Positions 1 through 8,220 of a DNA stretch of 18,433 nt are shown here, piece after piece (positions within the stretch are counted from its first letter, which is position 1; each line of letters begins with the position of its first letter). The translations under genes were made by a program, and so were the position numbers. Source of the DNA: Desulfobacca acetoxidans (lineage in GTDB: Bacteria > Desulfobacterota > Desulfobaccia > Desulfobaccales > 0-14-0-80-60-11); assembly GCA_022736495.1 (NCBI GenBank), contig DZCR01000058.1, forward strand, positions 1-18,433, written 5' to 3'. The notes under the pieces are model-generated. The model was given only the letters and a program-made list of their open reading frames with translations. It searched no databases and was not told the origin of the DNA.

Positions 1-891
1 ATGACCTCCGGCATCCTCCTCATTGACAAGCCCGCCGGCGTGACCTCCTTCGAGGTGGTGCGCCGGGCCCGGCGGGTGTTAAAGATTCGGAAGATCGGCC
101 ATCTGGGCACCCTGGACCCCTTTGCCACGGGTCTGTTGCCCCTGTGCCTGCTGGAAGCCACCAAGCTTACGCCCTACCTGATGCCCGAACCCAAGACCTA
201 CCGGGCGCGGGTAAAATTGGGGGTTACCACCGATACCCAGGATGACACCGGGACGATCGTGGCCACCAACGAGGCGCTGCCGGCCCCGGAGGAGATTATC
301 CAGGCGGCAACTCGCTTTGTGGGAGAGGTAGCCCAGGTGCCGCCGCAGTACTCCGCGGTGCATTACCAGGGAGAGCGCGCCTACCGTCTGGCCCGCCGGG
401 GAGAGGTGGCGGAGTTGGCGCCCCGGACCGTGACGATTTATGATTTGACCATCGAGGAACTGATTATCCCGGAATTTACCTTGACGGTGCGCTGTTCCCA
501 GGGGACCTATATCCGCACCCTGGCCCAGGATTTGGGCCAGGCCCTGGGATGCGGGGCCCACCTGGCGGCTCTGCGCCGCCTGGCGGTGGGACCGTTTAAG
601 GTGGAAAACGCCTTGCCGCTGGCGACTCTGGAAGAGTTGAGGCCTGAAGAACTGGCGAACCGGATAGTGCCGCTGACCGAATGCCTGCCGGGAATGCGCC
701 CCATTGAAGTGGACGCGGCCGCGGCCCGGCAGTTGCGCCAGGGCCGGCCCCTGGTGCACGGCGCCACGGATTTGCATGACGGCGAACGAGTGCGGGTCCT
801 GGCGGACGCCGAACTGGTGGCCGTGGCCCAGGTAAGGAACCTGACGCCCCAGGCGGTGCTGGCCCCGGTGCGGGTGTTTTTGAGCGGTTAG
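1..891 (+). CDS. truB: tRNA pseudouridine(55) synthase TruB
   Basis: TruB converts uridine 55 in the T-arm of tRNAs to pseudouridine. The 296-residue protein opens with the family signature LLIDKPAGVTSFEVV (residues 6-20). The catalytic block GHLGTLDPFATGLLP follows at 33-47, with the nucleophilic Asp at D39. Further family blocks are YSAVHYQGERAYRLAR near residue 120 and the RCSQGTYIRTLAQDLG region near residue 165. The last ~60 residues look like the usual C-terminal PUA-type RNA-binding extension. The length is normal. The first base of the window is the A of the ATG, so upstream signals are not visible. The stop codon lies inside a heptamer repeat array. rpsO and pnp follow on the same strand, a classic bacterial neighbourhood. 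Recognition rests on motifs and context; I am very sure of it. Confidence 0.97.
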   Translation: MTSGILLIDKPAGVTSFEVVRRARRVLKIRKIGHLGTLDPFATGLLPLCLLEATKLTPYLMPEPKTYRARVKLGVTTDTQDDTGTIVATNEALPAPEEIIQAATRFVGEVAQVPPQYSAVHYQGERAYRLARRGEVAELAPRTVTIYDLTIEELIIPEFTLTVRCSQGTYIRTLAQDLGQALGCGAHLAALRRLAVGPFKVENALPLATLEELRPEELANRIVPLTECLPGMRPIEVDAAAARQLRQGRPLVHGATDLHDGERVRVLADAELVAVAQVRNLTPQAVLAPVRVFLSG

Positions 892-927
892 CCGTTAGCG
901 GTTAGCAGTTAGCAGTTAGCAGTTAGC
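884..927 (+). repeat. Tandem heptamer array (GCNGTTA, six units) over the truB stop codon
   Basis: Six consecutive 7-base units are visible: GCGGTTA, GCCGTTA, GCGGTTA, then GCAGTTA three times, ending in a further GC. The first unit contains bases of the truB stop codon (TAG at 889-891), so the array begins inside the gene. Reverse-complement units lie at 1019-1053. The 16 bases at 912-927 can pair with 1033-1048 with a single mismatch, enclosing about 105 bases. The result would be a large stem between truB and rpsO. Confidence 0.85.
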
Positions 928-1018
928 TTTTTAAAGGAGCGTGAAAATTTAGGCATCTGGATGCCGACAATTTTGCAGTGGTAAATAAGGTGGTCAGCAT
1001 ATCAGTAGGTTAGCTTTT
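928..1018. other. Non-coding loop between inverted heptamer arrays
   Basis: This is the unpaired stretch between the two heptamer arrays in the truB-rpsO gap. It contains a small hairpin, GGCAT-CTGG-ATGCC at 952-965. I see no convincing promoter and no ORF with a ribosome binding site. If transcription continues from truB, this would be part of the rpsO leader RNA. Confidence 0.4.
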
Positions 1019-1053
1019 GCTAACAGCTAACAGCTAACTGCTGACTGCTAAAA
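1019..1053 (+). repeat. Inverted heptamer copies upstream of the rpsO ribosome binding site
   Basis: Five 7-base units run GCTAACA, GCTAACA, GCTAACT, GCTGACT, GCTAAAA. These are reverse complements of the units at 884-927. The last unit touches the rpsO Shine-Dalgarno sequence (AAGGAGG at 1054-1060). A stem formed with the upstream array would therefore end at the edge of the ribosome binding site. Confidence 0.8.
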
Positions 1054-1065
1054 AAGGAGGAAGAC

Positions 1066-1335
1066 GTGGCCCTAGATACAGAACAGAAACAGGAGATTAT
1101 CGATCGCTACCGGCTGCATGACGCCGACACCGGTTCGCCGGAAGTGCAGGTGGCCATCTTGAGCGAGCGCATCAGTTACCTGACGGATCATTTTAAGGTC
1201 CATGCCAAGGACCATCATTCACGTCGGGGATTGATCAAGCTGGTGGGACAGCGCCGGCGCCTCCTGAACTATCTGAAAGACAAAGACATCGAACGTTACC
1301 GGGCCTTGATCGAGCAGCTAGGCCTGAGAAAATAG
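1066..1335 (+). CDS. rpsO: 30S ribosomal protein S15
   Basis: S15 is a primary 16S rRNA binding protein that helps fold the central domain of the small subunit. The 89-residue product has the usual S15 length and motifs: the [15 protein letters not shown] segment (residues 22-36), the H-x-x-D-H-H-S-R-R-G segment (about 46-54), and [12 protein letters not shown] near residue 60. The start is GTG, with a strong AAGGAGG ending five bases upstream. An inverted heptamer repeat precedes it. In Escherichia coli S15 represses its own translation by binding a leader structure. Whether the repeat here does something similar is only a guess. pnp follows after 18 bases, a standard partner. Confidence 0.98.
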   Translation: MALDTEQKQEIIDRYRLHDADTGSPEVQVAILSERISYLTDHFKVHAKDHHSRRGLIKLVGQRRRLLNYLKDKDIERYRALIEQLGLRK

Positions 1336-1353
1336 GAGGCTCATCGGAATTAT

Positions 1354-3498
1354 ATGGCAAAAATATATTCAGTAGAAATCGGGGGTCGAGACCTCCATTT
1401 CGAAACGGGCCATTTGGCCCAGCAGGCCAGCGGCTCTGTGCTGGTCCGTTATGGGGAAAACGCGGTTTTGGTTACCGCGGTCATGTCTGACTCACCCAGA
1501 GAAGGCATTGATTTCTTGCCCCTGACGGTGGATTACATGGAGCGGGCTTATGCCGCCGGACGGGTGCCAGGGAGTTTCTTTCGCAGAGAAATTGGGCGTC
1601 CCTCAGAAAAAGAGACCCTGACCTCCCGGTTCATTGACCGGCCGATGCGGCCCCTGTTTCCCAAAGGCACGGTCAACGAAATCCAGATCATCGCCACGGT
1701 GTTCTCCGGAGATATGGAGATCGACCCGGATATCGTCGCCTTAAACGGCGCGGCCGCAGCCTTGGAGATTTCCGATATCCCGTTTAACGGCCCGGTGGCC
1801 GCGGTGCGGGTAGGAAAAATCGGTGGCCAACTTGTGATCAACCCCACCAATTCCCAGCTCAAGGAGAGCACCCTGAACCTCATCGTGGCCGGGGCGCCCC
1901 AGGGCCTGGTGATGGTGGAAGCCGGCGCGCAGATGATCCAGGAAGATGAGGTGCTGGAGGCCTTGTTTTTCGCGCAGGAGCAGCTCAAGCCCATTTTGGC
2001 TCTCATCCAAAACATGGGCCGGGAGATTGGCCAACCCAAACGGCCGGTTCCAGAGCCGCCGGATTATTCGGAGCTGGCGCAGAAAATCGAAGTTCTGGCC
2101 GAAGATAAGATCCTGGCCGCGGTGGCTATCCCTGAAAAACAGGCCCGCTATCGCGCCTTGGACCAGGCCCGGGATGAAGTGCTGGCCGCATTGGGAGCGG
2201 AAGTGGAGGGCCTGGAAAAAGTTGCCAAAGGCCTCATCTCAGAGTTTAAGAAAAAGCTGGTTCGGAACCTGGTGCTCACGGAACAGCGCCGCATTGACGG
2301 CCGCAGCTACACCGACGTCCGCCCCATCACCGGCGAAATCAACGTCCTGAGCCGCACCCATGGCTCGGCGGTTTTCACCCGGGGTGAAACCCAGGCGCTG
2401 GCCGTCGCTACCCTGGGGACCCCTTCGGATGAGCAAAAGATCGAGACCTTGGTGGGCGAGACCTTCAAGTCTTTCATGCTTCATTATAATTTCCCTCCCT
2501 ACTCGGTGGGTGAGACGCGCATGCTCCGGGGTCCGGGGCGGCGGGAAATCGGCCACGGGGCCCTGGCCGAACGGGCCATTTCTCCGACGCTGCCCTCCGC
2601 GGAAGAGTTTCCCTATACCATCCGCATCGTCTCGGAAATCCTGTCTTCCAACGGCTCCTCTTCCATGGCCACGGTCTGCGGGGCTTCCATGGCCCTGATG
2701 GACGCCGGCGTGCCCACCAAGGCGGCTGTGGCCGGAGTGGCCATGGGGCTGATCAAAGAGGAAGACCGGGTGGCGGTGCTGTCGGATATCCTGGGTGACG
2801 AAGACGCCCTGGGCGACATGGACTTCAAGGTGGCCGGTACCGCCGACGGGATCACGGCCCTCCAGATGGATATCAAGATGACGGGATTGACCCGGGAGAT
2901 CATGGGCCAGGCTCTGACCCAGGCGCGGGAAGCCCGACTCCACATCCTGGGAAAGATGAACGAAGTCATCGACGCACCATCTCCCACCCTCAAGGAACAC
3001 GCGCCTAAGATCATCGTGCTCACCATCAACCCCGACAAGATTCGGGAGGTGATCGGACCCGGTGGCAAAATGGTGAAGTCGATCGTGGCGGCCACCGGAG
3101 TGAAGATCGACATTGAAGACGATGGCCGCATCCATATCTCCTCGGCCGATCAGACCGCAGCTAATGAAGCCATTCGGTTGATCAACGAGATTATCGAGGA
3201 AGCGGAAATCGGCGCCACCTACACGGGCAAAGTGAAGAAGATCATGGATTTCGGCGCGTTTGTCGAAATCCTGCCGGGCACTGACGGCCTGGTACACATC
3301 TCGGAGTTGGCCCATCGCCGGGTCAAAACCGTAGACGAGGTTCTCAAGGAAGGCGATGTAGTCACGGTCAAGGTCCTGGACGTGGACCGGCAGGGAAAGA
3401 TTCGCCTGTCCATGAAGGCCTTGATCCCCAATGACAACCCCCAGCCGGACGATTCGGATCGCAGGGGGGGGCGTGTACCAAAGAAGCGTCCTGAGTAA
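1354..3498 (+). CDS. pnp: Polyribonucleotide nucleotidyltransferase (PNPase)
   Basis: PNPase is a trimeric, phosphate-dependent 3'-to-5' exoribonuclease that turns over mRNA and small RNAs. The 714-residue protein has the full domain order: a first RNase PH domain (about 10-140), a helical linker (about 240-320), the active RNase PH domain (about 325-540), a KH domain (about 555-615) with the VIGPGGKMVKSI loop, and an S1 domain (about 620-690) with the DFGAFVEILPGTDGLVHISE signature. The region FTRGETQALAVATLG and the segment around GDMDFKVAGTADGITALQMD are typical of the catalytic core. The Shine-Dalgarno AGGAGG at 1334-1339 overlaps the rpsO stop codon. The 3' end contains a run of eight G and overlaps the start of the M16 peptidase gene. 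Confidence 0.98.
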   Translation: MAKIYSVEIGGRDLHFETGHLAQQASGSVLVRYGENAVLVTAVMSDSPREGIDFLPLTVDYMERAYAAGRVPGSFFRREIGRPSEKETLTSRFIDRPMRPLFPKGTVNEIQIIATVFSGDMEIDPDIVALNGAAAALEISDIPFNGPVAAVRVGKIGGQLVINPTNSQLKESTLNLIVAGAPQGLVMVEAGAQMIQEDEVLEALFFAQEQLKPILALIQNMGREIGQPKRPVPEPPDYSELAQKIEVLAEDKILAAVAIPEKQARYRALDQARDEVLAALGAEVEGLEKVAKGLISEFKKKLVRNLVLTEQRRIDGRSYTDVRPITGEINVLSRTHGSAVFTRGETQALAVATLGTPSDEQKIETLVGETFKSFMLHYNFPPYSVGETRMLRGPGRREIGHGALAERAISPTLPSAEEFPYTIRIVSEILSSNGSSSMATVCGASMALMDAGVPTKAAVAGVAMGLIKEEDRVAVLSDILGDEDALGDMDFKVAGTADGITALQMDIKMTGLTREIMGQALTQAREARLHILGKMNEVIDAPSPTLKEHAPKIIVLTINPDKIREVIGPGGKMVKSIVAATGVKIDIEDDGRIHISSADQTAANEAIRLINEIIEEAEIGATYTGKVKKIMDFGAFVEILPGTDGLVHISELAHRRVKTVDEVLKEGDVVTVKVLDVDRQGKIRLSMKALIPNDNPQPDDSDRRGGRVPKKRPE
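3463..3475 (+). promoter_or_regulatory. G-run ribosome binding site and GTG start of the M16 gene, inside pnp
   Basis: Within the last codons of pnp, an A followed by eight G (3464-3471) precedes a GTG (3473-3475) that is in frame with the M16 peptidase. AGGGGG can pair with the anti-Shine-Dalgarno sequence using one G-U wobble, at a suitable spacing. No good ribosome binding site precedes the earlier in-frame ATG at 3431. Use of this start would couple M16 translation to pnp. Confidence 0.5.
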
Positions 3499-4720
3499 CG
3501 GGCTCCGCATCGTCACCGAGGAGGTGCCTTACTTCCATTCGGTGGCGGTGGGGGTGTGGCTCAATGCAGGTGCTCGAGACGAGACTGCCGCAGAGAATGG
3601 TCTCAGCCATTTTCTGGAACACATGGTCTTTAAGGGCACGCCCCAACGGAGCGTCCTGGACATTGCCCGGGAAATCGACCAGTTGGGCGGGCAGTGCAAC
3701 GCCTTCACTACCAAGGAGCAGACCTGCTTCCATGGCCGGGTCCTGGCGGAGCAGCTACCGCGGCTGGTGGACCTACTGGGTGACCTGGTGCTCCGGGCGC
3801 ACCTCCCGGCCCCGGACCTGGAGCGCGAACGGCAGGTCATCCTGGAGGAGATTAACGCCCAGGACGACTCCCCGGAAGAACTGGTGCACGTGCATTTTGC
3901 CCGGAATTTCTGGGGGGACCACCCCTTCGGGTGGCCCATCCTGGGGGAGGCGGAACACATCACTCAGGTTCAGCGGCAGGACCTGCTGGCCTACCGCCGT
4001 CAGGTTTATCGCCCGGCTGACACGGTGGTGGCGGCTGCGGGTAAAATCCGGCACGAGGAACTGGCGGACTTGGTGACCGCAAGTTTTCAGGATTTTGCCA
4101 ACGGCGCTTCGTCCCGCCCTCGCCTGCCCATCAGCACTCATCCCGGGGTCTACGCCCTCTCCCGGGACCTGGAGCAGGTCAATCTCGTTTTGGGGGGCCC
4201 GGGAGTGGCGGCGGGCGATCCCCGGCGCTATGCGGCCACGATGTTGCAATTGATCCTGGGCGGCAACATGAGTTCACGCCTCTTTCAGGTGATCCGGGAG
4301 CAACTGGGACTGGCTTATGCGATCCAGTCATACGTCCAGTTTTTCAGCGATGCGGGCTTTTTAGGCATCGCCGCCGGGGTCAGTCCCGGCAATCTTGAGG
4401 CCATTATGGCCGCCATCCGCAAAGAACTAAAAAATCTGCAAGCCGAGCCGGTCTCCTATGCCGAGCTTACCGCGGCCCAAGAACATCTGAGGGGCTCCAT
4501 CATGCTTTCCGCCGAGGATTGCGAGCATCTCATGCTGCGTCTGGCCAAAAACGAGCTCAACTTCGGCCGTTATATCCCCCTGGAGGACATCATCGCGGGC
4601 ATGACGAAGGTTACCCCCGCGGAGATCCTGGAAGTGGCCCGGGACCTGCTCCGGCCGGAAACCTGGGGCGTGGCCCTCCTGGGGCCGGTGGATAACCTGG
4701 ATAATTACGGTCTATCCTAA
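3473..4720 (+). CDS. M16-family zinc metallopeptidase (processing-peptidase-like)
   Basis: This is a soluble zinc peptidase of family M16, related to mitochondrial processing peptidase beta and to the Bacillus YmxG/MlpA type. The inverted zinc motif HFLEH lies at residues 46-50 from the chosen start, and the distal Glu ligand is E125 or E126 in RQVILEEI. The segment LGGQCNAFTTKEQTCF and a C-terminal half with GGNMSSRLFQVIREQLGLAY (the R/Y region of M16 proteins) complete the fold. From GTG 3473 the protein has 415 residues, close to the usual ~410-420. Family members begin almost directly at the equivalent of YQRSVLSNGLRIVTE, which favours GTG 3473 over ATG 3431 (429 residues). The gene overlaps pnp by 26 bases in a different frame. 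Its physiological substrates are unknown to me. Confidence 0.93.
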   Translation: MYQRSVLSNGLRIVTEEVPYFHSVAVGVWLNAGARDETAAENGLSHFLEHMVFKGTPQRSVLDIAREIDQLGGQCNAFTTKEQTCFHGRVLAEQLPRLVDLLGDLVLRAHLPAPDLERERQVILEEINAQDDSPEELVHVHFARNFWGDHPFGWPILGEAEHITQVQRQDLLAYRRQVYRPADTVVAAAGKIRHEELADLVTASFQDFANGASSRPRLPISTHPGVYALSRDLEQVNLVLGGPGVAAGDPRRYAATMLQLILGGNMSSRLFQVIREQLGLAYAIQSYVQFFSDAGFLGIAAGVSPGNLEAIMAAIRKELKNLQAEPVSYAELTAAQEHLRGSIMLSAEDCEHLMLRLAKNELNFGRYIPLEDIIAGMTKVTPAEILEVARDLLRPETWGVALLGPVDNLDNYGLS

Positions 4721-4814
4721 GTAGTAAGAACATCGAAGTATGGGCTAGTACGGAACTTTTCCCGGTTAGAATTCCCCGAGAGAGAGCGCCGCGTTTTGCG
4801 CTTCGCCTTGCCCC

Positions 4815-4841
4815 CAAAAAAATCAACGGGCCGGAAGGCCC
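4815..4841 (-). terminator. Possible rho-independent terminator for the gene at 4926-5153
   Basis: Read on the minus strand there is a GGGCC-TTCC-GGCCC hairpin, then four bases, then a run of seven T. It lies about 85 bases beyond the stop of the small minus-strand gene, in the gap between two converging genes. The stem is only 5 bp and the T-run is slightly offset, so the call is moderate. I see no good plus-strand terminator for the M16 gene. Confidence 0.45.
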
Positions 4842-4925
4842 CATGATTCCAAGGTATCTTTAAAAAGAAGAGCCAAACTGCTGTCATAGCCCTTCGGAAT
4901 TGCCCAAGGTCAGCTAAGTTTCCTC

Positions 4926-5153
4926 TTAAAAATCCTCATCGTCTTCTAAGATGGCCTTGTTGATGAATTTATAGAGGCTGCCGATCCATTCCAGCTCGTT
5001 TTCCAGTTCGGAATTGGCGAAAATCCATTCGCCGTCCCGGTCTTTAGCGATGATGACGATCTCTTCGATGTCGTCCAGGTCATGGTAGAACTTCTCCACC
5101 ACTTCCTTGACGGAACGTTGCGCCCGGGCAAAAGGTATGATGTTTTTCGTCAT
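4926..5153 (-). CDS. Small conserved-looking acidic hypothetical protein
   Basis: From ATG 5153 this encodes a 75-residue protein beginning MTKNIIPFARAQRSVKEVV. A V-V-E-K-F-Y-H-D-L-D-D-I segment follows, then a hydrophobic beta-like stretch (EEIVIIAKDRDGEWIFA) and an acidic tail ending in DDEDF. I recall small uncharacterised bacterial proteins with the same pattern (an N-terminal INPF-like start, a helix, an I-V-I strand and a G-x-W/F turn), but I cannot name a family. The frame stays open upstream to GTG 5231, adding 26 residues. Neither start has a good ribosome binding site, so the start is uncertain. It lies downstream of the DUF3108-type gene on the same strand and may be co-transcribed with it. 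No signal peptide or membrane segment is visible in the shorter form. Confidence 0.7.
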   Translation of the reverse strand: MTKNIIPFARAQRSVKEVVEKFYHDLDDIEEIVIIAKDRDGEWIFANSELENELEWIGSLYKFINKAILEDDEDF

Positions 5154-5262
5154 GCGTCTGTAGCGGGTTAAGGCACCCGTCACCCTCCCGTAGTAGGATT
5201 CCCTGCGAAGGAAAGATAAAAACATTCCCACAGGTTAATTGTTTAATGAACGGCCCAAAAAA

Positions 5263-6138
5263 TCAATGATAATTTTGTTTGCCACTGCCGGGGCGGACGG
5301 CAACCGGTCTTGATGCGGGTAATCCCGGGAATCCCGCCGGCATGATGAGGCCGCCCGGCAACAAGGTTCCGGTGATGGTGATACCGCAGACCGTGGTCCA
5401 GGCCCGCTGCGGCACTCGCTGGGCATCGACCACGGCGAATACCACTCCCCGGGTATCTTCGAAGACCGCATTGACTAAAGATACCATGACCTGGCGGCCC
5501 TCTTTGGTCTCGGGGCCCAGGCGCACTTCCAGGGCTTCGGACCGGGGGTAGGGAATGCCCGGGATGGTAGTGCTCTCCCCTTCATGGGTTGGGCCGAGAA
5601 GCTGCAAGCGGTAATTGTAGAACGCGCTCAGGGGGTCGTACACCTGTTCTTGCAACGCGGTCGCCCATTTCTTCCGCAGACCTTTGCCTTCATGCCACTC
5701 CCACAGTTCCAGCCGGGATCGGGAATAATTAAAACGGTATTCCTTGAGGGCGTGTTTGGCCTGGCGCCAGGATTCTTCCCGGTATACCAGCGGCACCAGA
5801 CGCCCATCACGCCAGATCATCTCGGTTTGGAGGCGTTCTTTGTGATTGCCGGTGATCAGCTTGATGAAGCCGCGGGTCTCCCCCCACACTTCCGCCACCA
5901 GGCGGCCTTGCCTCGGTTTTTTCAGGGTGACCCGAACCCGGGCGGCATCCGGCCAGACCAAAGCCGCTATCTGGTAACGCAAATCTTCGAGGGTTTCCGG
6001 AGCGGCCTGGGCCGGGGTCCCCGGCAGCAGGAGCCGGGCCAGGAGCAGCAACGCCAGGAAGGTCAGGGCCCGCCAGGTCCCGGGAACCCGGCCGGATAGC
6101 GAAGTGTTCTGCACATGAGATGGTTGAGCGCTTGCCAA
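5263..6138 (-). CDS. Secreted DUF3108-type protein
   Basis: The 291-residue product has an N-terminal signal: basic and polar residues, then a Leu/Ala-rich core (about 25-40), then AQA before APETLED, a plausible signal-peptidase site. The mature part looks rich in beta strands and carries blocks I associate with DUF3108: the sequence around LQTEMIWRDGRLVPLVYREE, a tract of aromatic and basic residues (EYRFNYSRSRLELWEW), and VYDPLSAFYNYRL. It is probably periplasmic, and its function is unknown. The chosen TTG start at 6138 has GGAAG about seven bases upstream. An in-frame GTG at 6114 is an alternative; it would still precede the signal core. A hairpin repeat lies just upstream at 6165-6207. 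The family call rests on memory of motifs and is moderately sure; the coding call is strong. Confidence 0.85.
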   Translation of the reverse strand: MASAQPSHVQNTSLSGRVPGTWRALTFLALLLLARLLLPGTPAQAAPETLEDLRYQIAALVWPDAARVRVTLKKPRQGRLVAEVWGETRGFIKLITGNHKERLQTEMIWRDGRLVPLVYREESWRQAKHALKEYRFNYSRSRLELWEWHEGKGLRKKWATALQEQVYDPLSAFYNYRLQLLGPTHEGESTTIPGIPYPRSEALEVRLGPETKEGRQVMVSLVNAVFEDTRGVVFAVVDAQRVPQRAWTTVCGITITGTLLPGGLIMPAGFPGLPASRPVAVRPGSGKQNYH

Positions 6139-6164
6139 TAATTTCTTCCGATTGGTAATTTTTC

Positions 6165-6207
6165 AAATCCCCCTAAATCCCCCTTTGCCAAAGGGGGGCT
6201 GGGGGAT
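6165..6207. repeat. Two-tier palindromic C/G-run repeat
   Basis: An inner hairpin pairs CCCCCTTT (6179-6186) with AAAGGGGG (6190-6197) around a GCC loop. An outer pair joins ATCCCCC (6167-6173) to GGGGGAT (6201-6207). Elements of this kind (AAATCCCCC direct copies followed by a C/G-run hairpin) recur between genes in many environmental bacteria. It sits about 30 bases upstream of the DUF3108-type gene, so it may be in that gene's leader RNA. Only one full copy is present in this window. Confidence 0.75.
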
Positions 6208-6409
6208 GTTGATATTTTCCCCCTCGTCAATCTTTCCATCGGTTACTTAACGCCTGTGCATCAACGAACACTTAACTCGAAATGAACATATGGCAAAAAA
6301 CTGTTGAGCAGAGTCAATAGGCCATAATTTTAATATATATTTTAAATGCTTATCATATCTAAACCTCGCACCCAACGAATAAATTTGGGCGTTCCGCAAT
6401 TTTCTTCTA
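6208..6409. other. Gene-free AT-rich spacer
   Basis: This is part of the 370-base gap between the DUF3108-type gene and the lipoprotein gene. It is clearly richer in A and T than its surroundings, notably around 6325-6360. It presumably holds the promoter for the minus-strand gene ending at 5263, but I cannot pick a convincing -35/-10 pair. No ORF here has both a ribosome binding site and a protein-like composition. Confidence 0.4.
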
Positions 6410-6439
6410 CCCTCAGAGGAGCGGGGGCCAGGGTGAGGG
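6410..6439. repeat. Possible REP-like imperfect palindrome
   Basis: CCCTCA (6410-6415) can pair with TGAGGG (6434-6439) around a GC-rich loop that contains GGGCCAGGG-like sequence. Such CCCTCACCC/GGGCC elements are common dispersed intergenic repeats in bacteria. Only one copy is visible here, so the call is tentative. Confidence 0.35.
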
Positions 6440-6445
6440 GTGCAG

Positions 6446-6481
6446 AAAAAAACCCCGGTGAGATTACTCACCGGGGTTTTT
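6446..6481 (-). terminator. Strong bidirectional rho-independent terminator
   Basis: A perfect 10-bp stem joins CCCCGGTGAG (6453-6462) and CTCACCGGGG (6467-6476) with an ATTA loop. It is flanked by seven A on the left and five T on the right. On the minus strand it ends transcription of the lipoprotein gene, 29 bases past its stop; the geometry also works on the plus strand. Confidence 0.92.
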
Positions 6482-6509
6482 CTATACCCGAACTGCCATC
6501 GCCCGCCAA

Positions 6510-6896
6510 TTAACTAGGTGGGGGGCCATAATAGGGTTGCTGCTGGCCATAATCCGGCGGCTGGGGCTGATAGTAGCCCTGTTGTGACGGCGGCGGATAA
6601 TAGCCTTGCTGATACTGATTTCTCGACTGACCGTAAGCTTCTCCGGCCACACCACCGCCCGCGGCGCCCAGCAAACCGCCGATAAGCGCCCCTTTCCCAG
6701 GATTGCGGTTATTGATGGCAGCCCCCAGACCTGCGCCCAAAGCCGCGCCCACACCCGCACCGGGTAACATGTAAGGACTGGGACTTGCTTGGGAGCTGTA
6801 GCTGGCGCAACCCGTTGCCAGAACCATACTCATCACAGCCAAAAGAGCCAGCCATTTTCCCAGGCCCAAACCTAAGAACCTTTTTAAGCTGTTCAT
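6510..6896 (-). CDS. Glycine-zipper lipoprotein with Tyr/Gln/Pro-rich tail
   Basis: The 128-residue product starts with a lipoprotein signal: basic N-terminus, hydrophobic core (about 14-26), then LATGC with the lipidated Cys at C30. A glycine-zipper region follows (about 46-90: repeated GAGVGAALGAGLGAA-type segments and a second GALIGGLLGAAGGG block), as in 17-kDa surface antigen / YMGG-type envelope proteins. The last ~40 residues are low-complexity Tyr, Gln and Pro (QQGYYPPPSQQGYY). Glycine zippers are taken to form paired membrane helices, and such proteins are usually outer-membrane lipoproteins that influence envelope integrity. The start is supported by GGAGGGGGAG a few bases upstream. 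A strong terminator lies downstream, and the gene is probably monocistronic. Confidence 0.9.
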   Translation of the reverse strand: MNSLKRFLGLGLGKWLALLAVMSMVLATGCASYSSQASPSPYMLPGAGVGAALGAGLGAAINNRNPGKGALIGGLLGAAGGGVAGEAYGQSRNQYQQGYYPPPSQQGYYQPQPPDYGQQQPYYGPPPS

Positions 6897-6910
6897 GATT
6901 CTCCCCCTCC

Positions 6911-7111
6911 AAAGGGATTGCTTCCTGTTTGATGAATTAGAGTTGCCCCCAGGAAAAATGTTAAGGCTGCTGCGTCGGAAGAAAAATATTCGAAAAAAAA
7001 TTCGGCTGAGTGGGAAATAATATCCGAGGTTGTCCCCGCCTTGGTTTAAACGCCGCCCGGCCGCGATGCGCCGATGGATAAGCTGAGGCCTCCGTCTCGA
7101 TAATCCGAGAT
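6911..7111. other. Gap between the prs terminator and the lipoprotein gene
   Basis: This ~200-base spacer should contain the minus-strand promoter of the lipoprotein gene. It includes an A/T tract with a TTCG-A8-TTCG element near 6989-7004. I found no convincing -35/-10 pair and no supported ORF. Confidence 0.35.
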
Positions 7112-7145
7112 AAAAACGGGCGGCTTGCGGGCCGCCCCGGGTTTT
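7112..7145 (-). terminator. Rho-independent terminator downstream of prs
   Basis: GGGCGGC (7118-7124) pairs with GCCGCCC (7131-7137) around TTGCGG. On the minus strand this is followed by a run of five T (7112-7116), and the opposite side carries GTTTT. It lies 56 bases past the prs stop codon, as expected for a transcript end. Confidence 0.82.
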
Positions 7146-7201
7146 CAGGCGTACAGATGCAGGTCAAGACCGAGCCGACTTTGACCCTCCGGGACTTCCT
7201 G

Positions 7202-8164
<963 letters not shown>

Positions 8165-8220
8165 AGATCAACTCGATTCAGGCCTCGTCAGTATTCTATG
8201 AGAAATTTGTTTCAAGAAAT

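Noticed and set aside
884..1053. CRISPR-like reading of the heptamer arrays
   Set aside because: Units are only 7 bases, directly adjacent, without spacers; this is a short tandem repeat, not a CRISPR array.
2239..3516. Long minus-strand open frame (425 codons) opposite pnp
   Set aside because: It lies fully over the well-supported pnp gene and is rich in His, Gly and Asp as expected of an antisense shadow in GC-rich DNA; it has no recognisable motif.
5807..6166. Minus-strand frame beginning MKNYQSEEIIGK
   Set aside because: It overlaps the DUF3108-type gene in another frame and turns into Pro/Gly/Ala-rich low complexity, while the competing frame has a signal peptide and family motifs.
6247..6471. 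Minus-strand 74-codon frame containing CTPHPGPRSSEG
   Set aside because: It runs through the terminator and the REP-like palindrome and has no ribosome binding site; this peptide pattern is a usual by-product of such repeats.
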